Assembly: GCA_029259115.1 (NCBI GenBank)
Contig: JAPDJO010000027.1
Span: 1 to 64,000, forward strand
Length of the DNA stretch: 64,000 nucleotides
Direction of reading: 5' to 3'
Origin: Thermoplasmatota archaeon
GTDB taxonomy: Archaea > Thermoplasmatota > E2 > DHVEG-1 > B18-G2
Both the position numbers and the translations under genes were made by a program. Under the pieces are notes generated by a model. It searched no databases. It was not told the origin of the DNA and saw nothing but the letters and a program-made list of their open reading frames with translations. Shown here one piece after another: positions 44,763 through 53,841 of this stretch (position 1 is its first letter; each line of letters begins with the position of its first letter).

Positions 44763-45200
44763 CTACTTTTTGATGTGACAATAAAAGTGGAAGAGAATTA
44801 AAACTAAACCCATGGATCCAAGCAATAACCCTCCTATAACTTCACGTAGGTAGAGCGGATGATAACTTCCAATGGAGATTTTACCAATAACAAAATATAG
44901 CTGGTAAAGAAAAATCCCTACAAGTATAAAACTTCCCACCAAACCAGTGTAGATCGAAGCTTTATTTGTTCTGAATTTCAAGAAGGTGTAGACGAGTAGC
45001 AATCCCCCCATCATCAGGAAAATGGAACCAATCCACATAGAATTCACATCGATTACATAAGTGACAATTGTTCCATCTGTAGAGTTAATGTTAGGATAAA
45101 TAGAAAGAAATATCAAAAAGATTACATTTCTTGTAGCACGATACAACATGATTGATCCCACAATTAGACAGAGATTCCTCAGGATGCTCCACCTATTCAT
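44763..45200 (-). CDS. Four-helix membrane protein of unknown family
   Basis: About 145 residues with four hydrophobic helices (near residues 8-28, 47-67, 77-98, 114-138) and short loops with few charges. The start is either GTG 45209 or ATG 45200; I prefer the ATG, which overlaps the end of a 36-codon leaderless frame so that translation may be coupled. No family could be recognised. It lies alone between the ribosomal operon and the GINS/primase pair. Confidence 0.55.
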   Translation of the reverse strand: MNRWSILRNLCLIVGSIMLYRATRNVIFLIFLSIYPNINSTDGTIVTYVIDVNSMWIGSIFLMMGGLLLVYTFLKFRTNKASIYTGLVGSFILVGIFLYQLYFVIGKISIGSYHPLYLREVIGGLLLGSMGLVLILFHFYCHIKK

Positions 45201-45303
45201 TTTTAACACATCTCCGCTTTAATGATAGCAAACAGTTTCCTTCTTCCAATTTCAAAATACTTTTTCTAGGTAGTCTGACCATCTGCATATATGGACCAAT
45301 CAT
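45193..45303 (-). CDS. Possible 36-residue leaderless small protein
   Basis: MIGPYMQMVRLPRKSILKLE... begins about 30 bp after a strong TATA box (CTCTATATAGG on the minus strand), ideal for leaderless translation. The composition (basic, amphipathic, ending LLSLKRRCVKNE) is protein-like. The stop overlaps the start of the four-helix membrane protein. It could alternatively be a leader region of that gene. Confidence 0.35.
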   Translation of the reverse strand: MIGPYMQMVRLPRKSILKLEEGNCLLSLKRRCVKNE

Positions 45304-45330
45304 GCCGACACCCTCTTGCCATCTTTCTTC

Positions 45331-45338
45331 CTATATAG
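45331..45338 (-). promoter_or_regulatory. TATA box, minus strand
   Basis: CTATATAG within CTCTATATAGGAAG. It is the best promoter in this stretch and drives the small leaderless frame and the membrane protein. It also lies just after the 3' end of the GINS gene. Confidence 0.5.
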
Positions 45339-45358
45339 AGGGGTGATGCTGAATAAGC

Positions 45359-45928
45359 CTAAACCACTCTCTCAACCACGCCCTTCCTTTCTAGGATGTT
45401 AAATAGTTCTTCAGATAAGGATATGAGATCGTCCTTTCTGAGATGATATTTTTTCATATCAGGACCAACAAATCTAGGTATATCTTCTTTTACTAACGCA
45501 AGGATTCTCTTCTCTTTCTTCTCCTGCACTATTGCTTCCTCTTTTTCCTTACCTTCTAAGATAATTTTTCTATAACTCTCCAAGCACTTCAATATATCAT
45601 CAAACAACTTCCTCTCATTATCTAAGAACAATCTAGTATCAGGTTTTCCTCCTCTTATCTTGGAGAGAGCTGCAAGAACAACCTTTTTCTCTCTAATTTC
45701 ATAGATCTCTTTGAGAATCTGTTTTGCGCTTCTTAGCTCATCCTCCACGAGTTTTCTTTTATGCTCATCTCCCTCTGAGTTCATTTTTTTCTCTAGTTTT
45801 TCTACGTATTCTTTGGCCTTCTTATAGAAATCTGGATTTATTTCCGTTATACTTGGGCTCTTTTTCTCAGTTTGATGCGCAACCCTAAGATCTCTGTAAC
45901 TTATCTCATCATCCAAAGTGCTCCCCAT
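45359..45928 (-). CDS. gins51: GINS complex subunit Gins51
   Basis: 189 residues. The alpha-helical A domain comes first and the small beta-rich B domain last (VKEDIPRFVGPDMKKYHLRKDDLISLSEELFNILERKGVVERV), the Sld5/Psf1-type (A then B) order of archaeal Gins51. It connects MCM helicase with primase and RecJ-like proteins at forks. It is 14 bp downstream of the small primase subunit gene, the usual archaeal pairing. Confidence 0.93.
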   Translation of the reverse strand: MGSTLDDEISYRDLRVAHQTEKKSPSITEINPDFYKKAKEYVEKLEKKMNSEGDEHKRKLVEDELRSAKQILKEIYEIREKKVVLAALSKIRGGKPDTRLFLDNERKLFDDILKCLESYRKIILEGKEKEEAIVQEKKEKRILALVKEDIPRFVGPDMKKYHLRKDDLISLSEELFNILERKGVVERVV

Positions 45929-45942
45929 TTTAAAATTCTATC

Positions 45943-47112
45943 TCAGTTGATAATCTTTGCTATATCCCTTCCGACTAAGAATACAGCAAGGTATTCAGGA
46001 ACTTTACTTAATCCCCTATCTAGGTTAAACTCTTCTCCTTTCATTTTTATTCTGAATTTTTCTCTTAACTTAACTTTCACAATATCATCAGAAAAGACAA
46101 CAGCATCATATAGAGGGTCAAAATCCTCTAGTTTATCAATATCTATCTGGCAAACCTTCAAACCCGTTTTTCCATGCAGAGAAGAAGGTAATCTTATCAA
46201 TCTTTTGATATCACACGTTACAGGTTCATCTGTTTCTCCAGATACAGACGATATAGCTATTTTCCTAACTGCTGCCCTAAGAAAAAATCTTCTTATGAAT
46301 TTGGATTGATCTATCAAACCTTTTTCTATACGTCGTATCCTATCTCTTGTCAACTCTCTCCTTAATCTCTCTATATCCTTTCTCTTTATACCTAAATTGA
46401 TAAGAGATTCAACAAAATCTTCATCCTCTATCTTTTTCACCAACTCCATGATACCTCTTCCCACCCTACCGCGCCAGCCTGGCTCACTTGGTTTAGGTAT
46501 CTCGAGCCTAGTTACTCCTCTAGATCTAACACTGGATGTTTCAACTATCCTCTTTACGAATATGCTATCCTCATCGAGATCATTTCCTATGATATAATCT
46601 ACGATTTCTCTTCTCTGAGAGCTGTCCAAGAATAAAACTTTTGGATCCAGCACATGACAATGATAGCCTCTTCCTCCACTAAAGTAAAGTTTGATATACT
46701 TCTTTTCAAAGCCAAAATCGTCCATGAGGAATTCATAGACTAATCTTGAAAATTCCTCTTTAACTGCCTCTAATCCTTCTTCGTAACTTTTGATTTTTTT
46801 CTTTTCTAGATGATCTAAATCTAGATCAAAGATGAGTTCGGCTCCCATCCACCCTTTTTCTTCCATGGTTGGTGCCCCTGGATTTTGGTAGAAAGCAGAA
46901 GAATAATATGCATGAGCGGGAACCATATCTAAGATGAATTTCAAAAAATCCTCTCTTTTCTTGAAGGATAAATGTCTCTTCATCAGCTTAGCGCCAAACG
47001 GCATGAATGCAAATTCCCTCTTCCCAAACCTTTCTGGGAGTTCGATCTTTTCTTTACTGTAGTATTCTCTGAATTTTTCCTTTAGAAACGATATAGAATT
47101 GTCAAACTCCAT
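45943..47112 (-). CDS. priS: DNA primase small (catalytic) subunit PriS
   Basis: 389 residues. The catalytic carboxylates lie in AELIFDLDLDHL (D96, D98), the nucleotide-binding loop is YFSGGRGYHCHV, and the later basic motif SLHGKTGLKV matches the third conserved region. It synthesises RNA/DNA primers with PriL, whose gene is not in the window. Transcribed divergently from prefoldin alpha, and upstream of gins51 in an operon. Confidence 0.95.
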   Translation of the reverse strand: MEFDNSISFLKEKFREYYSKEKIELPERFGKREFAFMPFGAKLMKRHLSFKKREDFLKFILDMVPAHAYYSSAFYQNPGAPTMEEKGWMGAELIFDLDLDHLEKKKIKSYEEGLEAVKEEFSRLVYEFLMDDFGFEKKYIKLYFSGGRGYHCHVLDPKVLFLDSSQRREIVDYIIGNDLDEDSIFVKRIVETSSVRSRGVTRLEIPKPSEPGWRGRVGRGIMELVKKIEDEDFVESLINLGIKRKDIERLRRELTRDRIRRIEKGLIDQSKFIRRFFLRAAVRKIAISSVSGETDEPVTCDIKRLIRLPSSLHGKTGLKVCQIDIDKLEDFDPLYDAVVFSDDIVKVKLREKFRIKMKGEEFNLDRGLSKVPEYLAVFLVGRDIAKIIN

Positions 47113-47177
47113 TTGAGATGTATTAACACTAACAAAAATTTATAAGTTTGGACTAGATAAACCAGCGAGGGATAAGA

Positions 47178-47585
47178 ATGGAAGAAGACGCAGGCACATA
47201 CCTAGCTATAATCGATGCATATAGAGAACAGCTGGAAGCCATTGAAGCGCAGAGCGCATACATACAGGCTCTGATAAATGACTATCTAAAGGCTAAACTA
47301 ACCATAGAGAATCTAGAAAAACAGGGAAAGGGAGAAGTTCTGTTACCTATAGGTGGAGGTGTTTTTGTTCCTGCAAAGTGTGATAAGATATCGGAAGTTC
47401 TGGTTTCTGAGGGAGCTGATATAGTAATAAAGAAAGACTTGAAAGGTGCAAAGGATAGTCTGGACAAAAGAATAAAGGATCTCCAAGATAGTTTAACAAA
47501 GTTGGGAGAAACTTATCAAAAGATACAGAGCAAGATAGAGGAACTTTCTCAGAAAGTTAGAGAGGCTATGGAGAAGAAGGGTTAG
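47178..47585 (+). CDS. pfdA: Prefoldin subunit alpha
   Basis: 135 residues forming two long coiled-coil helices around a beta hairpin (EVLLPIGGGVFVPAKCDKISEVLVSEGADIVIKKDLKGAKD). It is a hexameric chaperone subunit that passes unfolded proteins to the thermosome. The start ATG 47178 is preceded by GAGGGATAAG. ftsY follows 3 bp downstream; archaea commonly keep pfdA and ftsY adjacent. Confidence 0.95.
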   Translation: MEEDAGTYLAIIDAYREQLEAIEAQSAYIQALINDYLKAKLTIENLEKQGKGEVLLPIGGGVFVPAKCDKISEVLVSEGADIVIKKDLKGAKDSLDKRIKDLQDSLTKLGETYQKIQSKIEELSQKVREAMEKKG

Positions 47586-47588
47586 AGT

Positions 47589-48638
47589 ATGTTCAAGTTT
47601 CTGAAAAGAAGTCTGAAAAAGATAGAGGAGGAGATAGAGGAGGAAATTGAAAAGGAATTAGAAAAGGAGATTTCTGAGGAGAGAGCAGAAGAAGAGAAAG
47701 AGATTGAAGAAAAGATAGAGGAGGAGATAAAAAGAGTTGTTGAAACAAGAAAGGAAATAGTAAAATCTGTGAAGATTGAAAAGCCAACAAAGAAGATAAC
47801 TATAAGCGATGAGAAAATAGATGAGATTCTGTGGGACTTGGAGATGAGTTTATTAGAAGCTGATGTAGCCTTGTCTGTTGCAGAATCTATAAAGGAACAT
47901 GTAAAAGAAGAACTAAAATCCTTACCTCTTGATAAATCCAAGCTTAGTGAAAACATAAGAGATGCTCTGAAGAGTGCAATTTCTCACATACTCAAATCGA
48001 GCTCTGGAGATTTCTCCCGAGTGATAAACACAGAGAAAAAGCCCTTTGTTATAATGTTTGTTGGAGTGAATGGATCTGGAAAAACAACAGCTATAGCAAA
48101 ACTTGCTCATTATCTTAAGAAACATGGAAAAAGCGTAGTCATAGCGGCTGCAGACACATTCAGAGCTGGAGCAATAGAACAGCTAGAGGAGCATGCAAAG
48201 AGATTGGATGTAAAACTGATAAAACATGGATTTGGAGCTGATCCTGCAGCTGTAGCTTACGATGCAATAGAGCATGCCAAGGCAAAACACAAGGATTTTG
48301 TTTTAATCGATACCGCAGGTAGAATGCAGACTAATGTTAATCTGATGGATGAGATGGCAAAGATAAAAAGAGTTGCAAAACCGGATTTGGTGATATTTGT
48401 CGGGGATGCCCTTGCTGGAAATGATGCTGTAGAACAAGCTAAAAAGTTCGATGAGGTTGTGGGTGTAGATGGAATAATTCTAACCAAGGTGGATGCCGAT
48501 GCAAAAGGAGGTTCGGCATTATCCATAGCATATACTATAGGTAAGCCCCTCCTGTTTATAGGAGTAGGACAAGGTTATGATGACCAAATACCTTTTGACC
48601 CAGATTGGATGATAGAGAAGATATTTGGAGAAGATTAG
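47589..48638 (+). CDS. ftsY: SRP receptor GTPase FtsY
   Basis: 349 residues. A strongly acidic, Glu-rich N-terminal coiled region (about 1-65) precedes the N domain and the G domain. The P-loop is [16 protein letters not shown]2-like region [17 protein letters not shown]3 DTAGRMQ, G4 [10 protein letters not shown]. It docks SRP54-ribosome complexes at the membrane. The stop TAG interlocks with the stop of the convergent PIN gene. Confidence 0.97.
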   Translation: MFKFLKRSLKKIEEEIEEEIEKELEKEISEERAEEEKEIEEKIEEEIKRVVETRKEIVKSVKIEKPTKKITISDEKIDEILWDLEMSLLEADVALSVAESIKEHVKEELKSLPLDKSKLSENIRDALKSAISHILKSSSGDFSRVINTEKKPFVIMFVGVNGSGKTTAIAKLAHYLKKHGKSVVIAAADTFRAGAIEQLEEHAKRLDVKLIKHGFGADPAAVAYDAIEHAKAKHKDFVLIDTAGRMQTNVNLMDEMAKIKRVAKPDLVIFVGDALAGNDAVEQAKKFDEVVGVDGIILTKVDADAKGGSALSIAYTIGKPLLFIGVGQGYDDQIPFDPDWMIEKIFGED

Positions 48639-49030
48639 ACTAGTTTGAATCTCTTATTTTTCCATGTTATGATCTCGATACCTTCCTTTCTTAGTTTATT
48701 TATAAGTTCTTTATCAAGGGTTGCAACAGCTGCATCAAATTTTTTAGCCAACATTATTAGATCTTTATCCACATTTTCTTCGTCTTCACTTTCTATGATT
48801 TTAAAACCTATACTGTCAATATAATCTATCGCTGCCTTTGCTAACCTTCGCTTTGAACCTTTAGATAAAGAATATAATTTTCCCAACTCCCTCAACACAG
48901 ATCTCGGCACAAGGAGCTCTGCTTTGCCTATTTCTGCGGATATCTCATCGCGAATATCAATTTTTTTCTCGAAAATCGATATCAAAACACTCGTATCTAA
49001 AATAACTATTCTATTTCTCGATGATTCCAT
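48635..49030 (-). CDS. PIN-domain (FCF1/Utp24-like) endonuclease
   Basis: 131 residues. Acidic PIN residues are visible: D in VILDTSVL near residue 11, E in the ELGKLY helix, D in [13 protein letters not shown] and D in [10 protein letters not shown]. This FCF1-like family is regularly located after aIF2 gamma in euryarchaea and is linked to rRNA processing. It overlaps the aIF2 gamma gene end by 20 bp. Confidence 0.85.
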   Translation of the reverse strand: MESSRNRIVILDTSVLISIFEKKIDIRDEISAEIGKAELLVPRSVLRELGKLYSLSKGSKRRLAKAAIDYIDSIGFKIIESEDEENVDKDLIMLAKKFDAAVATLDKELINKLRKEGIEIITWKNKRFKLV

Positions 49031-50276
49031 AACCTATTAGTCTCCATCTTCCTTCCACTCTTCTGCTTATAGCTACCTGCTGACCATCGAAGCAACAGAC
49101 AGGTATCTTTAAATCTATGACAGCTACATCAGAGTATGCCTCTTTAGTTATACCAACAGTAGTAGCAGTACCAACCGTTAACATTAGAGGTTCTTGAGCT
49201 TTCAGTGGTTCTACTTTCTTTTCATCAATAGTACCTACAGCCTTCTCAAGTAGATGTACTTTCAATTTCAATCTCTCACTCGGCTCAGGAAGAGAATCTG
49301 GTTTTCCAACGACCTTTCCAACGAATGCGTCCGATTTTGTCATAGCTGGATCGAGTTTTGTGCCTATAGCCAATAGCCCTCCCGGTCCAGCTTCATCTAC
49401 AAATCTACCACCGGTCATTATCGATGTTATCTCTGTTGTTATCCTTCTCCACTCCTTTCTACCATGCGATTCCACTATTCTTCCTGGAGAAACTTCTATT
49501 TCTTCACCAACCTTGAATCTTCCCTGAAGTAGAGATCCTCCAATTACTCCGCCTTTTAGATCCTTAGGTCGAGAGCCTGGCTTATTGATATCAAAACTTC
49601 TAGCAACATACATCAAAGGATCTTTTGATAGATCTCTCTCTGGAGTAGGTATTTTCTCCTCTATAGCCTTTATCAAGACATCTATATTAATATCATGATG
49701 AGCGCTTATTGGAATGATTGGTGCATCCTCTGCACATGTTCCTTTTACAAACTCCTTTATTTGTTCATAATGCTTTAGAGCCTGCTTCTCGGAAACCAGA
49801 TCTATCTTATTCTGAACTATAACTATATTCTTTATTCCAGCTATCTCCATAGCCATAAGGTGCTCTCTTGTCTGAGGTTGTGGACAAGGTTCATTTGCCG
49901 CTATAAGGAGAACGGCTCCATCCATCAAAGAAGCTCCAGATAACATCACTGCCATGAGAGTTTCATGACCTGGGGCATCAAGAAAAGATACAGCTCTGAG
50001 GAGTTCTGTTTTGCTACCGCAGTAAGGACATGTCTCTTTAGTTGTGTAGCATTGGGGCTCTGGACAACTTGGACATTTGTAGAATGCAGTATCTGCGTAA
50101 CCTAGTTTTATGGATATTCCTCTCTTTATTTCTTCAGAGTGTTCATCTGTCCATTTTCCTGTTAATCTCTGTGTTAAAGTGGTTTTCCCATGATCGACAT
50201 GACCTATCATTCCTATGTTAACTTCTGGTTGCTTAGGAAGAGGTTTGCTCACTCTTCTCCTCACCCCTCTTCTCAA
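49011..50276 (-). CDS. eif2g: Translation initiation factor aIF2 subunit gamma
   Basis: About 415 residues, the GTPase of the initiator tRNA complex. [15 protein letters not shown] (G1), DAPGHE (G3), NKIDL (G4) and SAHHD (G5) are intact, with a zinc knuckle CPSC...CPYC inserted in the G domain as in other aIF2 gamma. Domains II and III follow. The ATG at 50276 overlaps the S6e end by 44 bp; an in-frame GTG at 50252 after GTGAGGAG is an alternative start. Confidence 0.96.
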   Translation of the reverse strand: MRRGVRRRVSKPLPKQPEVNIGMIGHVDHGKTTLTQRLTGKWTDEHSEEIKRGISIKLGYADTAFYKCPSCPEPQCYTTKETCPYCGSKTELLRAVSFLDAPGHETLMAVMLSGASLMDGAVLLIAANEPCPQPQTREHLMAMEIAGIKNIVIVQNKIDLVSEKQALKHYEQIKEFVKGTCAEDAPIIPISAHHDINIDVLIKAIEEKIPTPERDLSKDPLMYVARSFDINKPGSRPKDLKGGVIGGSLLQGRFKVGEEIEVSPGRIVESHGRKEWRRITTEITSIMTGGRFVDEAGPGGLLAIGTKLDPAMTKSDAFVGKVVGKPDSLPEPSERLKLKVHLLEKAVGTIDEKKVEPLKAQEPLMLTVGTATTVGITKEAYSDVAVIDLKIPVCCFDGQQVAISRRVEGRWRLIGYGIIEK

Positions 50277-50655
50277 CTAAAGATAACAGCTCCTCAATAG
50301 GTTTTGAACCATACTTAACAATCTTCATATTTATCTGAACAATATCAGCAGAGATTGTGTTTCCTCTAACCATCTTCTTCTTCCTTTTACCCTTTCTATC
50401 TGGGTTATAACCAACTCCTCCACTTAAAAGTAGTCTTCTTTTTCCCATTCCTGGAAAATCTGGTCTCATTGGAAATCCATCTTTATCGGTACCTCCCGTT
50501 ATTTGTAATTTATATCCTGGTAAAGATACGAATATACCATCTACCTCTTCTCCTATCTTTTTGCCAATCAGTGAGTTGGCATGAGCTCCTGACACTGGTA
50601 TTTGGTAGGATTTTCCGTTTTTTACATCGTTCACTACAACCTTGAACTCGACCAT
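50233..50655 (-). CDS. rps6e: Ribosomal protein S6e
   Basis: 140 residues of the small-subunit protein. [20 protein letters not shown], then [21 protein letters not shown] and [11 protein letters not shown] are diagnostic. It starts an operon S6e / aIF2 gamma / PIN nuclease, the usual euryarchaeal order, and is divergent from the 47-residue small gene. Confidence 0.96.
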   Translation of the reverse strand: MVEFKVVVNDVKNGKSYQIPVSGAHANSLIGKKIGEEVDGIFVSLPGYKLQITGGTDKDGFPMRPDFPGMGKRRLLLSGGVGYNPDRKGKRKKKMVRGNTISADIVQINMKIVKYGSKPIEELLSLVEKRGEEKSEQTSS

Positions 50656-50809
50656 TCCATCACCTTTAGGTTTTGATGTAATAAGCTAATGTTTTAATAA
50701 ATTTCTCTTGAATGGGTTATATCATAGAGTTTTTCGAAGATTTTTGAACAAAAAGAAATGTTTAAATAATGTTAAATTATCGTGCTCTGCTCAAGCATGG
50801 GGTGAGGAG

Positions 50810-50953
50810 ATGGCTGAGTTTCTGTGGTATTGGGAGAGGGGAAATATCAGAGTATATACCAAAAACAAAAACTTGGCTGAAGAAGCTATGAGAAAAGGCT
50901 TTTTGATTTTTGGTAAAAGAGTAAAACCAAAGGTTTTCTTTGGCAGAAAATAG
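50810..50953 (+). CDS. Conserved-looking 47-residue basic protein
   Basis: The start ATG 50810 follows GGGGTGAGGAG and a TATA-like TTTAAATAATG about 45 bp upstream; the frame stays open further upstream but with no protein-like sequence. The product MAEFLWYWERGNIRVYTKNK... is basic and aromatic-rich and ends KPKVFFGRK. It lies between S6e (divergent) and aIF2 beta, so a translation-linked role is conceivable. The family is not recognised. Confidence 0.6.
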   Translation: MAEFLWYWERGNIRVYTKNKNLAEEAMRKGFLIFGKRVKPKVFFGRK

Positions 50954-50994
50954 CATCGGAACATTTTTACACTTAATTATATTACCCTACCTGA

Positions 50995-51621
50995 ATGGAC
51001 ATATATGACTATAAGAATCTGTTGAAAAGAGTGCATGAAGACGAGAGTTTGAAAAGACTGGAAGATACAGAAAGGTTCACTGTGCCAAAAGTTGACGTCA
51101 TATATGAAGGAAGGACCACTATCCTAAGAAATTTTGAAAAGATATTGTCAGCCCTAAACAGAGATGCTGATCATCTTTTGAAATTTTTCTTGAAGGAACT
51201 TGGTACAGCCGGAGAAAAAGATGGCACAAGAGCAATATTCCAAGGTAAGATACCTGCACAGCAGATACAGAATAAACTTGAGGAGTATGTAGAAACTTTT
51301 GTTTTATGCCAGGAGTGCGGAAGGCCTGATACGCAGCTAATAAAGAAGGACAGACTGCTACTTCTGAGATGCGATGCATGTGGGGCTGTCAGAAGTGTCA
51401 CAACCAGAAAGAAGAAAGGTATTTTAGAAAAGAGTGGAGAAATTCTTGAGGAAGGGAAGATATACGAAGTAACGATAAGCGATATAGGCAAAAAAGGAGA
51501 TGGCGTTGCTCACTATGGAAAGTACACAATTTACATACCTTATGCTGTAAAGGGGGCAAAAGTTAAGGTTAGGATAGAGAAGATATCTGGAACTCTGGCT
51601 TTTGCGAAATTAGTTCAATAA
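50995..51621 (+). CDS. eif2b: aIF2 subunit beta with fused C-terminal TRAM domain
   Basis: 208 residues. The aIF2 beta part (1-145) has FTVPKVDVIYEGRTTILRNFEKI, the helical core and the zinc ribbon CQEC...CDAC. Residues about 150-207 are a TRAM domain (GKIYEVTISDIGKKGDGVAHYGKYTIYIPYAVKG...), a small RNA-binding beta barrel. The fusion occurs in some euryarchaeal lineages. A TATA-like TTAATTATATTA lies about 20 bp before the ATG, so leaderless. Confidence 0.93.
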   Translation: MDIYDYKNLLKRVHEDESLKRLEDTERFTVPKVDVIYEGRTTILRNFEKILSALNRDADHLLKFFLKELGTAGEKDGTRAIFQGKIPAQQIQNKLEEYVETFVLCQECGRPDTQLIKKDRLLLLRCDACGAVRSVTTRKKKGILEKSGEILEEGKIYEVTISDIGKKGDGVAHYGKYTIYIPYAVKGAKVKVRIEKISGTLAFAKLVQ

Positions 51622-51676
51622 ACTTTTCAAATAAAATCGAAAGATATTTAAATCCAGTTGTGTATTCAAGTCTACA

Positions 51677-51739
51677 TTTGTCTGACAAAAGATGACGTTT
51701 GTCCTAAAAAAGCATGACACTCGTTGGACAAACGTCATC
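51677..51739 (+). promoter_or_regulatory. Operator/hairpin cluster before the cdrS-like gene
   Basis: TTTGTC-T-GACAAA is a 13-bp palindrome (51677-51689). GATGACGTTTGTCC (51691-51704) and GGACAAACGTCATC (51726-51739) form a perfect 14-bp inverted repeat with a 21-nt loop. Four TTTGTC/GACAAA half-sites result. The cluster starts about 25 bp after a TATA-like ATATTTAAA (51644-51652), so it lies at or just after the transcription start. It could be an operator for the RHH protein encoded next, or an mRNA leader hairpin. Confidence 0.65.
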
Positions 51740-51766
51740 TGTTTGGAGGACAGGTGAGGAGAGAAA

Positions 51767-51994
51767 ATGGAGACCGTCCGCATAACCGTCCGCCTTCCCC
51801 TGCACCTTGTTAATGCAATAGATGCCCTAACAGGGATAGGCGCATACACAACAAGATCTGAGGTTGTTAGACATGCGTTAGTAGATTTCATCGACAAACA
51901 CTCAGAGGAAATCAAGCAGATGGTTGAGAAGATAAAGAAGGTGCAGGAAATAAAAGCGGCGGTTTCCGAAGTAGAAGAATACGCAAAAAAGTAG
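51767..51994 (+). CDS. CdrS-like ribbon-helix-helix regulator upstream of ftsZ
   Basis: 75 residues. The RHH fold is METVRITVRLPLHLVNAIDAL (strand and helix 1), then TRSEVVRHALVDFIDKH (helix 2), with a C-terminal coiled tail. In haloarchaea the RHH protein CdrS is encoded directly before ftsZ2 and regulates division genes; the same gene order here supports homology. The palindromes upstream may be its own operator. A GGTGAGGAG ribosome site precedes the ATG. Confidence 0.82.
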   Translation: METVRITVRLPLHLVNAIDALTGIGAYTTRSEVVRHALVDFIDKHSEEIKQMVEKIKKVQEIKAAVSEVEEYAKK

Positions 51995-52005
51995 AATTAC
52001 CCGCT

Positions 52006-52075
52006 AGGAGGGATGGGATGCCCGAAGGGTGCTTCCAAGGCACCCTTCACCAACTACCAGGAGGGGTTAAAAAGT
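52006..52075 (+). promoter_or_regulatory. ftsZ leader: hairpin, two ribosome sites, possible short uORF
   Basis: Between the RHH stop and the ftsZ ATG. AGGAGGG (52006-52012) precedes ATG 52018, which opens a 30-codon frame out of frame with ftsZ. GAAGGGTGC / GCACCCTTC (52024-52032 and 52040-52048) form a perfect 9-bp hairpin with a 7-nt loop inside it. AGGAGGGG (52059-52066) then serves ftsZ. Confidence 0.55.
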
Positions 52076-53170
52076 ATGGTTGGAGAAGGTATGAGTCAAT
52101 CTTTGATTGAAAATGCCATAGCCCACATGAAGCAAGAGAAGACAAAAATTGAAGGAAGAGGAGACCTATTTGGTGAACCGCAAATAGTTATCGTAGGTTG
52201 CGGCGGCGCCGGAGGGAATACCATAACTAGGTTGCACAGACTTGGAGTGAAAGGCGCAAGAACCATAGCAATAAACACAGATAAACAAGATCTAGATCTG
52301 GTAGATGCGGATGAAAAGCTTCTGATAGGTAAGAGCATAACAAGAGGATTGGGAGCTGGAGGATATCCTGAGGTCGGAGAGAGATGTGCAAGAGAATCAT
52401 CTAGAGAAATAGAAGAACTTCTACAGGGAGCTGATCTCGTATTCATAACCGCTGGTATGGGAGGAGGTACGGGAACGGGAGCATCTCCTGTTGTGGCTGA
52501 GATAGCAAAGAAGCAGAATGCAATAGTTGTCGGTATGGTTTCTACACCTTTCAATGTCGAGAGAGCTAGATTAGTCAAAGCTGATGAAGGGTTGGACAAA
52601 TTAAGGAAAAAGGCAGATAGTGTTGTTGTTCTGGACAATAATAGATTATTGGAATTCGTTCCCAATCTTCCAATAGATCAGGCTTTCTCTGTTATGGATC
52701 AGCTTATAGCTGAGACGGTAAAAGGAATAACAGAGACAATAACCCTTCCATCTCTAATAAATCTAGACTATGCAGACATGAGAACAATAATGGAATCTGG
52801 AGGTTTATCAGTAATGCTCTGGGGAGAAGCTGATATGGATGCAGGCGTAGATGCTGTTGTGAAGGAAGCTCTGAATCATCCTCTACTCAACGTAGATTAC
52901 ACTGGAGCAAACGGAGCTTTGATACACATAACTGGAGGACCAAACATGACATTGAAATATGTGCAAGAAGTGGCAGAGAAACTTACGGCTGATTTAGATA
53001 CTCATGCAAATGTCATACTAGGAGCTAGGGTTCTGCCAGAGTTTGAGAACAAATGCAGGGTAATGGCAATAATGACCGGTGTACAATCTCCAAACATCCT
53101 CGGTCCATCTGTAGATGCACAACCCAGAGTGATCTCAGATAAGAAGCTCAATATAGACTTTATCCGCTAA
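52076..53170 (+). CDS. ftsZ: Cell division GTPase FtsZ
   Basis: 364 residues from ATG 52076, chosen because AGGAGGGG ends 9 bp upstream and the residues before it are not FtsZ-like. The nucleotide-binding [16 protein letters not shown], the tubulin signature [20 protein letters not shown] and the T7-loop region near [15 protein letters not shown] are intact. It forms the division ring. It follows the CdrS-like regulator gene. Its stop interlocks with the stop of the convergent pyrH. Confidence 0.96.
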   Translation: MVGEGMSQSLIENAIAHMKQEKTKIEGRGDLFGEPQIVIVGCGGAGGNTITRLHRLGVKGARTIAINTDKQDLDLVDADEKLLIGKSITRGLGAGGYPEVGERCARESSREIEELLQGADLVFITAGMGGGTGTGASPVVAEIAKKQNAIVVGMVSTPFNVERARLVKADEGLDKLRKKADSVVVLDNNRLLEFVPNLPIDQAFSVMDQLIAETVKGITETITLPSLINLDYADMRTIMESGGLSVMLWGEADMDAGVDAVVKEALNHPLLNVDYTGANGALIHITGGPNMTLKYVQEVAEKLTADLDTHANVILGARVLPEFENKCRVMAIMTGVQSPNILGPSVDAQPRVISDKKLNIDFIR

Positions 53171-53832
53171 CCCTCTCTCTTTATTTTTGTTCCGATAAAA
53201 TCTTCTTTTAGTAGAGCTCTTTTTAAATTATCGAGTTTTTTCCCATTCACCACTATAATATCATATCTAGATCTTTTTGCAATCTTTAGAGCTGGACCAT
53301 CTATTGCAACGCTTTCCCCAGCTCTTTTCCATTCTGTTCCACACATCTCGATTAACTTATCTATGCTTATCTCTCTGAAAAGTTTAGCATCCTGGTATTT
53401 CTTCGGATCTTTATCATAGATACCGTCGACATCTGTGGCTATAACTAATAGATCTGCATCTATCTTCTCTGCAAGCTCTGCAGCAACAGCATCTGTACTA
53501 TGACCAGGTGTAGTACCTCCCATAACAACTATTTTGGATTTTACATTTCTAGCTTCATCAGTTGTTTTTGGTATCTCTCTGTTAGCTTTCAAGATATGTG
53601 ATATGAGTCTTGCATTCAGCCTAGTTGCCTCTATACCTATCTCATCAAGCTCTTCCTCACTAAGGTTCATCTCTCTACCAAACCTTATATACTCTCTAGC
53701 GACACGCCCGCCGCCGACGACTATGAACAATCTATGTTCCTTTGATATTTCCTCTATCATCCTTTTAAACTTTTGAAAGTAATCTTTGTCAAAATCTATC
53801 AGCGAACCACCAAATGCTATGACTACATTCAT
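53167..53832 (-). CDS. pyrH: UMP kinase (archaeal PyrH)
   Basis: 221 residues of the amino-acid-kinase fold; converts UMP to UDP with [51 protein letters not shown] and [15 protein letters not shown] are diagnostic. Length fits archaeal UMP kinase (about 225). The next upstream gene (53842) is 9 bp away and in the same direction, so they probably share a transcript. Confidence 0.95.
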   Translation of the reverse strand: MNVVIAFGGSLIDFDKDYFQKFKRMIEEISKEHRLFIVVGGGRVAREYIRFGREMNLSEEELDEIGIEATRLNARLISHILKANREIPKTTDEARNVKSKIVVMGGTTPGHSTDAVAAELAEKIDADLLVIATDVDGIYDKDPKKYQDAKLFREISIDKLIEMCGTEWKRAGESVAIDGPALKIAKRSRYDIIVVNGKKLDNLKRALLKEDFIGTKIKREG

Positions 53833-53841
53833 ATTATCTCC

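Noticed and set aside
44587-44781. 64-codon minus-strand frame in the largest gap
   Set aside because: No start signal, no recognisable motif and it overlaps the end of the membrane-protein gene; composition looks non-coding.
47589-47790. Glu-rich repeat-like start of ftsY as a separate low-complexity repeat
   Set aside because: Acidic N-terminal regions are normal in FtsY, and the frame continues directly into the NG domain.
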